Assembly (NCBI GenBank): GCA_034437275.1
Contig: DAOTUD010000040.1
Location: 1-64,000, forward strand
Reading direction: 5' to 3'
Source of the DNA: TC-15 sp034437275
GTDB lineage: Bacteria > Chloroflexota > Anaerolineae > Aggregatilineales > Aggregatilineaceae
DNA length: 64,000 nucleotides
Below, one piece after another: positions 6,973 to 20,300 of the stretch. Below the pieces are notes generated by a model that did not search any database, had not been told where the DNA came from, and worked only from the letters and a program-made list of their open reading frames with translations. Every line of letters begins with the position of its first letter. Within the stretch, counting starts at the first letter, position 1. Both the position numbers and the translations under genes were made by a program.

Positions 6973-9345
6973 CGATACCGCGCCGGGCGGCACGTCGGCG
7001 ATCAGCAGCATGCCGGCCTCGTTGGTGGCGAGGTCTTTGGTCAGGTTGCCCTCGGCCTGCACGATGTAGTCCGTGTTTGGGGCCAGCCCGGTCACCAGCG
7101 TATACTGCACGCCGGACGTGACCTGGAACGACGTTTCCATAATGTCCGTCCCGTCTTCTGGCGCGACATCGAACATGACCTGCACCGTGCCCTGCGCCAT
7201 CCCGCGCATCCCGTCCCCCGGCACCAGCACGTTCTCCGCCGGGGCGGGATCGGCGCTGTCCTGCGCGATGAAGACCGTCATAAACCAGTGTTCCAGCCCG
7301 CGCTCATTGGCTGCGATCTCCAGGCGATAAGGCGCGTAGGGCGTGTTCTCGAAATTGTTGGCGACCGGCTCGCCCCAGCTTTGATCGACCATTTCCCCGG
7401 CGACCCGGTAGCCCTCGACCGTCGTGATCTGGCTGTTGGGGCGCATGTTTTGCAGGAAGAGCGCGCTCTCGCCGACCGGCACGCGGAAGTACAGCCCGGC
7501 GGCTTCGGGCGCGGCCTGGAAGTGGAACACGGTCAGCGGGGTATAGGCCGGGTAGGTCGTCAGCACGCGGTCGGTCACGACCACAATGCCCGGTCGCCAG
7601 TAGACCAGCTCGCGGATCACGGCGCTCACTTTGGCGCGGTTGTCCGGCGTGGTGTAGACCGTGCTGTTGTACGCGCCGGTGATGTCCGCGCGCAGGTAGC
7701 TGACGCTGCCCGTCTCGCCGAAGCGCGTGAGCGAGCCGGTGTCGTAGCTGCGCCAGTTGTCGAACAGGTAGTCGACGTTGATCGCGGTGCGCGGCGCGGG
7801 GTCCAGCGTGCGCTGGCCGCAGTCGTTGAGCCACACGTCGCGCTCGGCGTTGGGCCGGATGCCGTCGAACACCTCGCCCAGATCGCAGACCAGCACCGTG
7901 TTGGCGGCGATGGTGCGCACGTAATAATTCGCGTCGTGGTCGGAGGTGCCGTCGCCGCTGTATACGCCGCTGCGCGCCACGAGGTCCGCGCCGTTGTGGT
8001 ACAGCGTGAAGCTGCCCTGGTCGAAAAACTGGTGATAGGCCAGGTGATCCCCGGCGTTGAAGCTGACGTAGGTCGCGGTGTCGTCCAGTATCCCGACGTC
8101 GTTGGCCCAGTTGGAGCGCATGAAGACATGCCCGTTGTAGGGCGCGATCCACGACCGGTCCGGCGGCGGCGCGCCCAGGCGGTCCGGATCGCGCCACAGG
8201 AATTCCTCGACCGCCATCCAGCCCGGCATACCTTCCGGTGGCTGGCGCAGGAACCAGTCCATCCAACTGGCATGATCCGTCCCGGCGAACACGGTGCGCA
8301 GCAGCAGATCCTGCGCGCGGCCATATACGGCGACGGCGTGGTAGCGCTCCGCATCGCCGATGATCGACGGGTAGTTGTGGATCGGGTCGCCCCAGTCGGC
8401 GTTGTAGGTGCGGGCCTGCGTAGGGTAGTAGAGGAACATGTCGTAGGCCAGCCGGTCGTACCACCAGTCCGTGTCGTCGAAGTAGTTTTCGCCGCGCGCC
8501 GTCCACCACGCCAGCGCGGCCTGCACCTTCGGCCAGTTGGCGAGAAAGCCGTACACCGGCCCCTCGGCCCACGCGCCGCCGGTTTGCAGGTCCAGCGCGG
8601 GCAGGAAGGTGTCGCGCAGCGCGGTGCGCGCGAAGGCCTGGATCGCGCCGGCTTCGGCGCGCTCCCCGTCCAGCGCCAGCCCGACCGCCGTCAGCGCCCA
8701 CAGCCAGCGCGGCGCGTAGTTGCCGAACGCCATCAACTGCCCGTCCAACCAGACGATGCTGCCCGTGTCAGAGGCCGGGTCCATCAGCACCGCCGCCGCC
8801 CGCAGCAGCGTATCCTGGATCGCGGCGCGATCGGTGGCGTTCAGCGCGTCGTACAGCCAGTCGTAGCCCACCGCCAGCGCCGCCACATGCTCGAACAGCG
8901 TCCCGTCCAGCCCGCCCGCGCCGGTCAGCGCCGGGGCAGACTCGACCTGGCCGGCGATCTCGATCATCACCGCCAGCGCCCGGTCGGCGTAGGCATCGTT
9001 CTCCGTGACCAGCCACGCCAGCGCCAGCGAGCGCAGCACCGTGCCCGGCGTCCAGGCGGCGTTGGCTTCCGGCTCGCCGGAGTCGATGTACCGCGCAAAC
9101 GCGATCCACGCTGGCGTGGCGCGTGTCATGCGCGGCTTGAGCGTGCGCGCGACGTACGCCTGCGTGATCAGCAGCCGGGGATGGTCGCCGCGCCGGGCCA
9201 CCGGCAGCGGGATGTCGTCCCCCTGAGCGGCGGCGGGCGTATGTGCCGTGTGCAACAGCGGGGCGCTCAGCCCCACGACCAGCGCCAGCAGGACGATGCT
9301 CGACAGGGCGCGGCGGAGAATGGGAACGGACGGGCGATGGGTCAT
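6958..9345 (-). CDS. secreted heparinase II/III-family polysaccharide lyase-like protein
   Basis: 795 residues with a Sec signal peptide (hydrophobic SIVLLALVVGLSAPLL, cleavage near AAAQG about residue 41). An alpha/alpha-toroid follows (RLLITQAYVARTLKPRM; LFEHVAALAVGYDWLYD; GGAWAEGPVYGF), then the heparinase II/III beta-sandwich with FNAGDHLAYHQFFDQGSF, the His/Asp segment common to PL12/15/17-type lyases. It probably cleaves uronic-acid-containing polysaccharides outside the cell; the substrate cannot be inferred. The C-terminal 100 residues look like a fibronectin-III-like domain (VQYTLVTGLAPNTDYIVQAEG). ATG 9345 has an AGGAGCTACCCC leader. It stands alone, convergent with the proline-rich protein gene. 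Confidence 0.8.
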   Translation of the reverse strand: MTHRPSVPILRRALSSIVLLALVVGLSAPLLHTAHTPAAAQGDDIPLPVARRGDHPRLLITQAYVARTLKPRMTRATPAWIAFARYIDSGEPEANAAWTPGTVLRSLALAWLVTENDAYADRALAVMIEIAGQVESAPALTGAGGLDGTLFEHVAALAVGYDWLYDALNATDRAAIQDTLLRAAAVLMDPASDTGSIVWLDGQLMAFGNYAPRWLWALTAVGLALDGERAEAGAIQAFARTALRDTFLPALDLQTGGAWAEGPVYGFLANWPKVQAALAWWTARGENYFDDTDWWYDRLAYDMFLYYPTQARTYNADWGDPIHNYPSIIGDAERYHAVAVYGRAQDLLLRTVFAGTDHASWMDWFLRQPPEGMPGWMAVEEFLWRDPDRLGAPPPDRSWIAPYNGHVFMRSNWANDVGILDDTATYVSFNAGDHLAYHQFFDQGSFTLYHNGADLVARSGVYSGDGTSDHDANYYVRTIAANTVLVCDLGEVFDGIRPNAERDVWLNDCGQRTLDPAPRTAINVDYLFDNWRSYDTGSLTRFGETGSVSYLRADITGAYNSTVYTTPDNRAKVSAVIRELVYWRPGIVVVTDRVLTTYPAYTPLTVFHFQAAPEAAGLYFRVPVGESALFLQNMRPNSQITTVEGYRVAGEMVDQSWGEPVANNFENTPYAPYRLEIAANERGLEHWFMTVFIAQDSADPAPAENVLVPGDGMRGMAQGTVQVMFDVAPEDGTDIMETSFQVTSGVQYTLVTGLAPNTDYIVQAEGNLTKDLATNEAGMLLIADVPPGAVSLTAQ

Positions 9346-9453
9346 GGTGGGGTAGCTCCTATCAATAAACGGGTCGGGACAACCGGGACTGATGACGGTT
9401 TGGCCTCACCCCCTCTCATCCCATCATACAAGGGAAAAAGGGCGGGGAGTTAA

Positions 9454-9661
9454 GGGGGTTGTCCGATGTTGCTGAGCCTGTGGTATACGCCGAAAAACAC
9501 CCTCACCCCTCCGCCCGGCGGGCGGTGTCCCCTCTCCCATCCAATAGGCGAGGGGAAAAAAACTGCGCCGTGACTCCCCCTCGCCCACTCGGTGGGAGAG
9601 GGGGCCGGGGGGTGAGGGGCAGTGTTGGGCGATTCTGCCGGAGTCTAATACCGGACACCCC
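9454..9661. mobile_element. family A MITE-like foldback element with terminal inverted repeats
   Basis: The ends GGGGGTTGTCCGATGTT and (reverse complement of the right end) GGGGTGTCCGGTATT are imperfect terminal inverted repeats. Inside (9500-9619) is the family A core from CCCTCACCCC to GGGGTGAGGGG, which folds on itself. No transposase is encoded. The element fills most of the 392-nt gap between the lyase and FHA genes; the rest holds nothing I recognise. Confidence 0.65.
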
Positions 9662-9737
9662 GTTAGGGGGTGAGGCCTGTTGACAAGCCACATCGAGGCC
9701 CAACAGCATAGCGTTGGCAATACCTGTAAACCCCGGC

Positions 9738-10100
9738 CTAAAACGGCAGATCGTCGCTGTCCAGCGGGGTGAAGTTCGCCATCGGCTCGACGCGCAGCCA
9801 CGTGCGCCCGATGCGGAACAGCTCGCCGGGCTGGATCTCCGCGCGCCCGGTGATTTTCTCCTCGCCGATGTACGTGCCGTTGGTGCTGCCGGTGTCCTCC
9901 AGCCAGAAGCGCTCGCCGTCGTAGATCAGCACCGCGTGCTCGCGCGAGACCTGGCTGTCGTAATTCAGGCTGACGTCGCAATCGTCGCGCCGCCCGATGT
10001 TGAGTTCGGTCGGTTGGTCGGTGTCCAGGAATGTCTCGAAGGTCAAGACCGCGCCATCCTGCGGCCCACTCATCACCGCCAGCACAATTTCTTCTACCAT
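9738..10100 (-). CDS. FHA-domain phosphothreonine-binding protein
   Basis: 120 residues, almost entirely one forkhead-associated domain. The landmarks are NIGRRDDCDVSLN (Gly-Arg), VSREHAVL (Ser/His that hold the phosphothreonine loop) and DTGSTNGTYIGEEKI (Asn-Gly). FHA domains bind phosphothreonine peptides, so this is a likely partner of the adjacent Ser/Thr kinase. ATG 10100 was chosen because GAGGAG lies 10 nt upstream; a GTG at 10121 would overlap the kinase gene. The kinase stop codon is only 7 nt away, so the two genes form an operon in the order kinase, FHA. Confidence 0.9.
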   Translation of the reverse strand: MVEEIVLAVMSGPQDGAVLTFETFLDTDQPTELNIGRRDDCDVSLNYDSQVSREHAVLIYDGERFWLEDTGSTNGTYIGEEKITGRAEIQPGELFRIGRTWLRVEPMANFTPLDSDDLPF

Positions 10101-10107
10101 CACAGCT

Positions 10108-14136
<4,029 letters not shown>

Positions 14137-14264
14137 AATACCATCGTCGATAGGTCGCCGGGTTCGGGCTACACAATGCTAAACGGTGCGGCCTGGGGCG
14201 CATATTCTGGCTTCTGGCTTTTTGTCGGCGGTAAATCCAATACGGTTAAGTTAAGGGCGCATGA

Positions 14265-14386
14265 CCCTCACCCCTCCGCCCGGCGGGCGGTATCCCCTCT
14301 CCCATACAATGGGCGAGGGGAAAAAGCGTGCGCCGTGACTCCCCCTCGCCCACTCGGTGGGAGAAGGGGCCGGGGGGGGGTGAGGG
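14265..14386. repeat. family A foldback repeat core
   Basis: A 122-nt core starts CCCTCACCCC and ends GGTGAGGG, with internal complementary blocks (GGGCGAGGGG with CCCCTCGCCC; CTCTCCCA with TGGGAGA) that fold into a long hairpin. It is nearly identical in its inner part to 9500-9619 and 27244-27364. No terminal TGTCCGGTAT arms are evident here. It occupies the middle of the 348-nt gap between the kinase start and the Clp gene end; the remaining sequence shows no gene. Confidence 0.75.
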
Positions 14387-14484
14387 TTAGCATCGCGGAA
14401 AAAGCACCGCCTCAAAAATCGTTATCTAAACCATCGCGTGCGGCGAGAGAGCCGGCGGGGGCGGGCTAAAGCCAGTATGCCGCC

Positions 14485-16974
14485 CTACTCCGTGCGGGAC
14501 GCTGCCGGGGACGTCTCGTCCCCGTCGGCCTGGTCGGACAGGGATTGATCGCCGTTGGCCTGCTCATCGGCCTCGGCCTCCGGGGCCGGCTTGGCCTGGA
14601 GCTGCAAGTGATCGCCCTCGGCGCTGGCCTGGATCGTGTCCCCAGGCACGAAGCGCTCTTCCAACAGCGCCGTGCTCAGCGGGCGCGTCAGCAGCCGTTC
14701 GAGCGCGCGGCGCAGCGGGCGCGCCCCGTTGGCCGGGTCGTAGCCCTCGCGCAACAGCAGCTCGCGCGCGCTCTGGTCCAGCGTCAGGCGCAGCTTTTGC
14801 TCCGCCAGCCGGTCGGTGACCTCCTGCATCTGCAAATCCAGGATGCCGTCGAGCGCCTCGCGGTCCAGCGCGTTGAAGACCACCACGTCATCCAGCCGGT
14901 TGAGGAACTCCGGGCGGAAGTGCTTCTTCAGGTGGAAGCCGTAATCGGGCAGTTGGTCCGGGGTGGCCATGAAGCCCAGCCCCTTGCCGACGTCGCCTGT
15001 GCCGATGTTGCTGGTCATGATCCACACCGCGTGGCGCGCGTCGATGGTCGCGCCCTGCGAGTCGGTCAGGCGGCCTTCGTCGAACACCTGCAGGAAGATA
15101 TCGAACACCTCCGGCGCGGCCTTCTCCACCTCGTCGAGCAGCACCACGCTGTAGGGCTTGCGCCGCAGCGCCTCGGTGAGCTGGCCGCCCTGTTCCATGC
15201 CCTTGTAGCCGGGCGGTGCGCCGATCAAACGGGCGACGGTGTGCTCGTCGTGAAATTCGGACATGTCCAGCCGGATGATGGCGTTTTCGTCGTTGAACAG
15301 GAACTGTGCCAGCGTCTTGGCCAGCTCGGTTTTGCCGACGCCGCTCGGCCCCAGGAACACGAACACCCCCACCGGGCGGCGCGGATCGCCCAACCCGGCG
15401 CGGTTGGTCTTGATCGCGTCGGCGACGGTCGCCAGCGCGTGATCCTGGCCGACCACGCGCTCGCGCAGCGCCTCGACCATGCGCGCATAGCGCAGCCGCT
15501 CGTCGGCGGTCAGTTCGCTGACCGGGATGCCGGTCCACTCGCTGAGCACCTCGGTGATGGTCTGCACGGTGACTTCCAGCGCCGGGGCCTCGTTCACATC
15601 ACTCGCTTCGCCGGATGCGCTGGTGCCGTCGGAGTCGCCGCCCTCGCCCCCGGTCGCGGCGGCGTCCGACGTGTTGCTCTGAATGACCAGCCGGGCACAG
15701 GCCTCGTCCAGCAGGTCGAGCGCCTTATCCGGCAGGCGGCGCTCGCGCATGTAGCGGTCCGAGAGCCGGACGGCAGCCTCGCGCGCGTCGGGCAGGATCG
15801 TGACGTGGTGATGGTCCTCGTAGCGGTGGTAGACGTTCTCGATCACCACCAGCGACTCGGCCACGTTCTGCTCCTCGATCTCGACCGTGCGGAAGCGGCG
15901 GTCCAGCGCCGGGTCGCGCGCGATGGCCTTGCGATACTCCTCGAACGTGGTGGCCCCGATGCAGGTGATCTCGCCGCGTGCCAGCGCCGGCTTGAGGATG
16001 TTGGCCGCGTCCAGGTTGCTGTCGATGGTGTCGCCCGCGCCGACGATGGTGTGAATCTCGTCGATGAACAGGATCACCTCCGGCGCGTTCTTGACCTCGT
16101 CGACGATGCCGACGATGCGCTCCTCGAACTGGCCGCGCAGGCTGGTGCCCGCCACCAGCATCCCGATCTCCAGGCCCACGATGCGCTTGTTGAGCAGGAA
16201 CCTGGGTGCGGTGCCCTGGGCGATGATGTAGGCCAGCCCCTCGACGACGGCGGTTTTGCCCACGCCGGAATCGCCGAGCAGCAGCGGGTTGTGCTTTTTG
16301 CTGCGCGTGAGGGTGCGCGCCACCATGCGGATCTCGCGCTCGCGCCCGACGGCAGGGCCGATCTTGTCCTCGCGGGCCTGCTGTGTCAGGTCGCGCCCGT
16401 ATTTGTCGAGCAGGGGCGTGGGCATGTGCTGGCCGGCCTCGTCTTCATCGTCGGCCAGTTCGTCGAGCTGCGAGTCCAGGTCATTGAACAGAAATTCGTC
16501 GAACTCGTCGCTGTCGTTCTCCTCGATCTGCTCCAGCAGGCGCTCGATCCAGTGCACGATATCCACGTCACGCTGGATCAATTCGCGCGCCGCGACGCCC
16601 TCGCCCTCCTGGAGCAGCGCCAGCAGCAGCTGCTCCTCGGTCACGAAGCGGTCCCCGGCGTCGTCGGCCAGGTAGATCGCCATCGCCAGCACGCGGTGCA
16701 TGCGCGGCGTGAGGGGCGGCCATTCGTTGACCGCGTCGTCCCCCGCGCCGACCACGCGCCGAAGCTGGTTGCGCATCTCGCGCGGCTCCAGCCCGGCCTC
16801 GACCAGCATCCGCGCGGCGACGCTGTCGGTGTTTTGCGTCAGCGCGTTGAACAGATGCTCGGTGCCGATGTAGTTATGGCGCAGCCGGGTGGCCTCGTCG
16901 ATGGCCCCCTCGAGCAGTGGCCCGCAGCGTTTGCGGATTTCTTGTTCGCTGATGTCTAACGGCGACTGTGGCAT
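14485..16974 (-). CDS. divergent ClpC/ClpA-type AAA+ unfoldase
   Basis: 829 residues. A double Clp N-domain (1-150; RLRHNYIGTEHLFNAL) is followed by an acidic linker, AAA module D1 (Walker A GDSGVGKT about 233-240, Walker B ILFIDEIH) and D2 (Walker A GPSGVGKT about 540-547, Walker B VVLLDEVEKA). Arg fingers (DRRFRTVEI; FRPEFLNRLDD) are present. LGF in D2 (GKGLGFMAT) resembles the ClpP-docking loop. The usual coiled middle domain is replaced by a Gly/Ser/Asp-rich insert of about 35 residues, and the C-terminus is a 40-residue acidic tail. ATG 16974 has GGGAAAGAG upstream; a GTG at 17007 has none. It is a paralogue of the canonical clpC at 32086, here set between two kinase genes. Confidence 0.88.
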   Translation of the reverse strand: MPQSPLDISEQEIRKRCGPLLEGAIDEATRLRHNYIGTEHLFNALTQNTDSVAARMLVEAGLEPREMRNQLRRVVGAGDDAVNEWPPLTPRMHRVLAMAIYLADDAGDRFVTEEQLLLALLQEGEGVAARELIQRDVDIVHWIERLLEQIEENDSDEFDEFLFNDLDSQLDELADDEDEAGQHMPTPLLDKYGRDLTQQAREDKIGPAVGREREIRMVARTLTRSKKHNPLLLGDSGVGKTAVVEGLAYIIAQGTAPRFLLNKRIVGLEIGMLVAGTSLRGQFEERIVGIVDEVKNAPEVILFIDEIHTIVGAGDTIDSNLDAANILKPALARGEITCIGATTFEEYRKAIARDPALDRRFRTVEIEEQNVAESLVVIENVYHRYEDHHHVTILPDAREAAVRLSDRYMRERRLPDKALDLLDEACARLVIQSNTSDAAATGGEGGDSDGTSASGEASDVNEAPALEVTVQTITEVLSEWTGIPVSELTADERLRYARMVEALRERVVGQDHALATVADAIKTNRAGLGDPRRPVGVFVFLGPSGVGKTELAKTLAQFLFNDENAIIRLDMSEFHDEHTVARLIGAPPGYKGMEQGGQLTEALRRKPYSVVLLDEVEKAAPEVFDIFLQVFDEGRLTDSQGATIDARHAVWIMTSNIGTGDVGKGLGFMATPDQLPDYGFHLKKHFRPEFLNRLDDVVVFNALDREALDGILDLQMQEVTDRLAEQKLRLTLDQSARELLLREGYDPANGARPLRRALERLLTRPLSTALLEERFVPGDTIQASAEGDHLQLQAKPAPEAEADEQANGDQSLSDQADGDETSPAASRTE

Positions 16975-17069
16975 TCCAGGTACTCTTTCCCACCTAAACC
17001 AACTCACGGGGTTAAGTATACCAAGTCTTGCGCGGTCCGCATGAGAAGATCGTCAGGTGTTTGTCGGCC

Positions 17070-17217
17070 TCATAACATAATCTTTCCACCGTCGATATTG
17101 ATCGCTTGCCCGGTCAGATAAGCGGCGGCGTCCGAGCACAGGAACAACACCAGCCCGCTCACGTCCAGCGTATGCTGCCACTCTGCGACGCGGTCGATCA
17201 TGGCCTGCCCGCTGCCG
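17070..17217 (-). pseudogene. C-terminal remnant of a short-chain dehydrogenase/reductase
   Basis: The minus strand, read in one frame, gives GQAMIDRVAEWQHTLDVSGL then VLFLCSDAAAYLTGQAINIDGG and a stop at 17070-17072. This is the classic SDR C-terminal signature (FLxSDxAxYxTGQxxxxDGG). No Rossmann N-terminus, YxxxK motif or plausible start exists upstream; the similarity fades at about 17220 into unrelated sequence. It is a decayed gene fragment of roughly 49 codons. Confidence 0.75.
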
Positions 17218-17297
17218 CGCCCGTCACCAGGGCGACTTGGCCGGATAAAACATGGCGATTGGTCCTTTCTATGCCGTCTGCGTTGTTGGGTGCGTGC

Positions 17298-17330
17298 GAA
17301 AAAACAAGCTACCGGCAGTGTGCCGGTAGC
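17298..17330 (-). terminator. rho-independent terminator of the triplicated-ectodomain kinase
   Basis: On the minus strand a perfect 10-bp stem (GCTACCGGCA/TGCCGGTAGC, loop of 3 nt) is followed by TTGTTTTTT. It lies 30 nt beyond the kinase stop codon. Confidence 0.9.
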
Positions 17331-17359
17331 CAGACTATACCCACTTTATGCCAGAACCA

Positions 17360-20300
17360 TCAATCGCGGGGCAGGTAGAAGCTGCACGCGCCGTCGGCGA
17401 CCTCACACGTCGCCAGCGGCGTGTCGCCTTTGCGGACGGTGAACACGTCGCCCGCCCAGTCCGTGACCCAGAAGTGCCGCTGCACGATGCCGGTCTGCAC
17501 GGTGCCCAGATGGCGCGGGCAGTTCTTGTCGACTTCCGGCGGGATGCGGTCGCCCCGCGGCGTGACCACGCGGTAGCAGCCCCCCGCCCCCATCGCGCGC
17601 AGCGGCTCGTACAGGTTGACGGTGTTCCATTCCGTCGCCGCGAAGTTGCGCGGGCTGCCATCGTGCATTTCGCGCTCGAAGACCAGGGCGCGTACGTCCA
17701 GATCGCGCCTGGAGATGTTGACTATCGAGAATTCGTCGTCGTTGTAGAACAGCCGCACATTCGGCGCAGCGTCGGCAGGGGTTGCGGCGGGGCTGGTCGT
17801 CGCCGCCGCGGCGGGGCCAGCTTCCACCGGCCCGACCATCGCCAGGTCGTCGCCAGCGCCGACATGCAGCAGGCATTCCCCGGCGCTGATCTGGCAGGTC
17901 ACCGAGTCGCCAGTACCGTTACGGACGACAAAGCTGGTCGCGCTGCTGCGCTCGTTGACCCAGAAGAAGCGGTCGCGCACGGTGGTGCCGAAGCTGCCCA
18001 CCAGGCGCGGACAGCGGTCTTCGTCTGGCTCGACCCAGGTAACGTCCGTGCGGTACAGCCAGTAACAACCGTCCGGTGCAAGTTCGGTGCTGGCCTCGAT
18101 CGCGCCTTTGTCGTCCCACTCCGTGACCGCAAAGCGGCGCGCGGCGGCGGGCTGTTCGAACACAAGTTGGCTGACGTCCAGGCGGCGGTCCGCGATATTG
18201 ATCAGCAGGAAATCGTTGTTGTCATACACCAGCCGGACCTGCGCCGGTTTTTCCTCGACGGTCGGCGTGTCCGTCACGCCCGGCGTATCCGTCGCGTCGG
18301 GCGTGTCCGTCGCGTCCGGCGTGTCCGTCGCGTCCGGTGTATCCGTCGCTGCCGGTGTGGCGCTCGGATCGGGCGTGGCGGTCACGTCCGGCGTATCCGT
18401 CGCCGCCGGTGTGGCGCTCGGATCGGGCGTGGCGGTCACATCCGGCGTATCCGTCGCTGCCGGTGTGGCGCTTGGATCGGGCGTGGCGGTCACGTCCGCC
18501 GTATCCGTCGCGTCGGGCGTGGTGCTTGGATCGGGCGTGGCGGTCACGTCCGGCGTATCCGTCGCGTCGGGCGTGGTGCTCGGCTCCGGACGCTCGGTCG
18601 CGGTGGCCGCGACGGTCGGCGTGCGGCGGGGCTGCATCGCCACTGCTGCCGCAGGCGGCGCGAGGTAAAATTCGCATTCGCCTTCGCCATCGGTGGGGAT
18701 GTCGCAGCTTGCCAGCGGCTCGTCGTCCCCGGTGCGGTACACCTCGAAGGTCGCCCCGGGATTTTCCGCAATCCAGAAGTACCGGCGCGTGATGCTGGTC
18801 TGGTAGGAGCCGGACCAGGTCGGGCACAGGTCTTCGTCGGGCCGGGTGCGCGTGGCGTCGATGGTGAGCAGGCTGTAGCACCCGTCCGCGCTCATCTCGT
18901 CGGGGGGGGCGGGGCTGCTTTCCCAGGTCGTGGCGCGGAATTCGCGCACGCCCCCGTTTTCCTGCCGGAAGACCAGTTCGCTGATGTCCAGCGTCTCGTC
19001 GGAGATGTTCACCAGCAGGATTTCGTCCGGCGTGAAGATGAGGCGCACTGTTGGGTCGGGCGTGTCCTGATCCTGCCCGGCGGGCAGCAGGTCATCGGCT
19101 GCATCATCATCGCCCGCGTCGTCATCGTCCCCTGTGTCGTCGCCGGTGGGCGTGGCGCCGGTGCCGAAGGGTGCCACGCTGGTGTTGTCACCGTCATCGT
19201 CCTGGTCGCTGTCGTCGTCCGGCGCTGTGGTGCGGGTTGGTGTGCCGTCGTCCGTGGCGCTGTCCGGTGTCGCGTCTTGATCGTCGTCGTCACCGGCGGC
19301 GCGGGTTGCGGTGGCGTCTGGCGGCTCGTCAGTCGGGGTCGGGGTATCGTCCCGGCTGCCGGCGTCGGCCTGGGCGGTGCCATCGGCCACGACCTGCCCC
19401 CCTGCATCATCGCCGTCGTCGTCATCTCCGCCGCCCAACAGGTCGCCCCCAAAGGCGATCCCGGCGATCAGGACGACCAGCACCAGTACCACCGGCAGCA
19501 GCAGCCCTACCCGTGACCGGCGGCGTTTTTGAGGCGGGGCACCGGCGGTGGTGTCGTCGGCGCGGGGCTGGCTGGCGGCAGTGTCGTCCGCAGCGGGTTT
19601 GTCGGGCCTGGTGACGCCGGTCGCGTCCGGCCCGACCAGCCCGATCTCGCTGGGGTCCTCGTAAGCATCCAGGATCGAGCCGAGCGTGCTGTCGTCGATC
19701 TCCAGGTTGTCCTTGTCGACCTGCTCCTGCGCGGCTTCTTCTTCCTTGCGCGCTTTGCGCCGCGCAAAACGTCCTGCCAGCCCGCCTTCTTGCTTCTCCG
19801 CCTCAGAATCGTCTGCATAGCGGCGTTGGGGCTTGGGATGGCTGACGAAATCTTTGGATTCCTCGTCGGCCTGCGGGGGATTGATGCGCGAGTCGAGCAT
19901 GTCGATCACGGCGGTGCCGTCGCTTTTTTCCTCTTTTTCTTCCGGCGCGAAGGCTTTTTCCAGGTCGTCGACCAACTGCTGCCCGGAATCGTAGCGGTGC
20001 TCCGGCTCTTTATCCAGCACGCGCAGGATCACGGTTTCGGCAGCCGCCGGCAGGTCGGGGTTGTACATCGTTGGGGGCGGTGGGACTTCGTTCAGGTGCT
20101 TGAGCGCCACGCTCATCACCGACGGGTCGTCGAAGGGCACTTTGCCGACCAGCATCTCGTAGAGCACAATGCCCAGCGAGTACAGGTCGCTTTGCGGCAC
20201 GGCTTTGGCCGACGATACGGCTTGCTCCGGCGCGATGTAATGCGCACTGCCGAAGGTATCGCCCATCGTGCCCTCGTGGATGCTCAGCGCCAGCCCGAAA

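Noticed and set aside
7288..9453. Plus-strand ORF of 721 codons over the lyase gene
   Set aside because: The minus strand codes a signal peptide and heparinase II/III motifs; the plus-strand frame has no motif and shadow-like composition.
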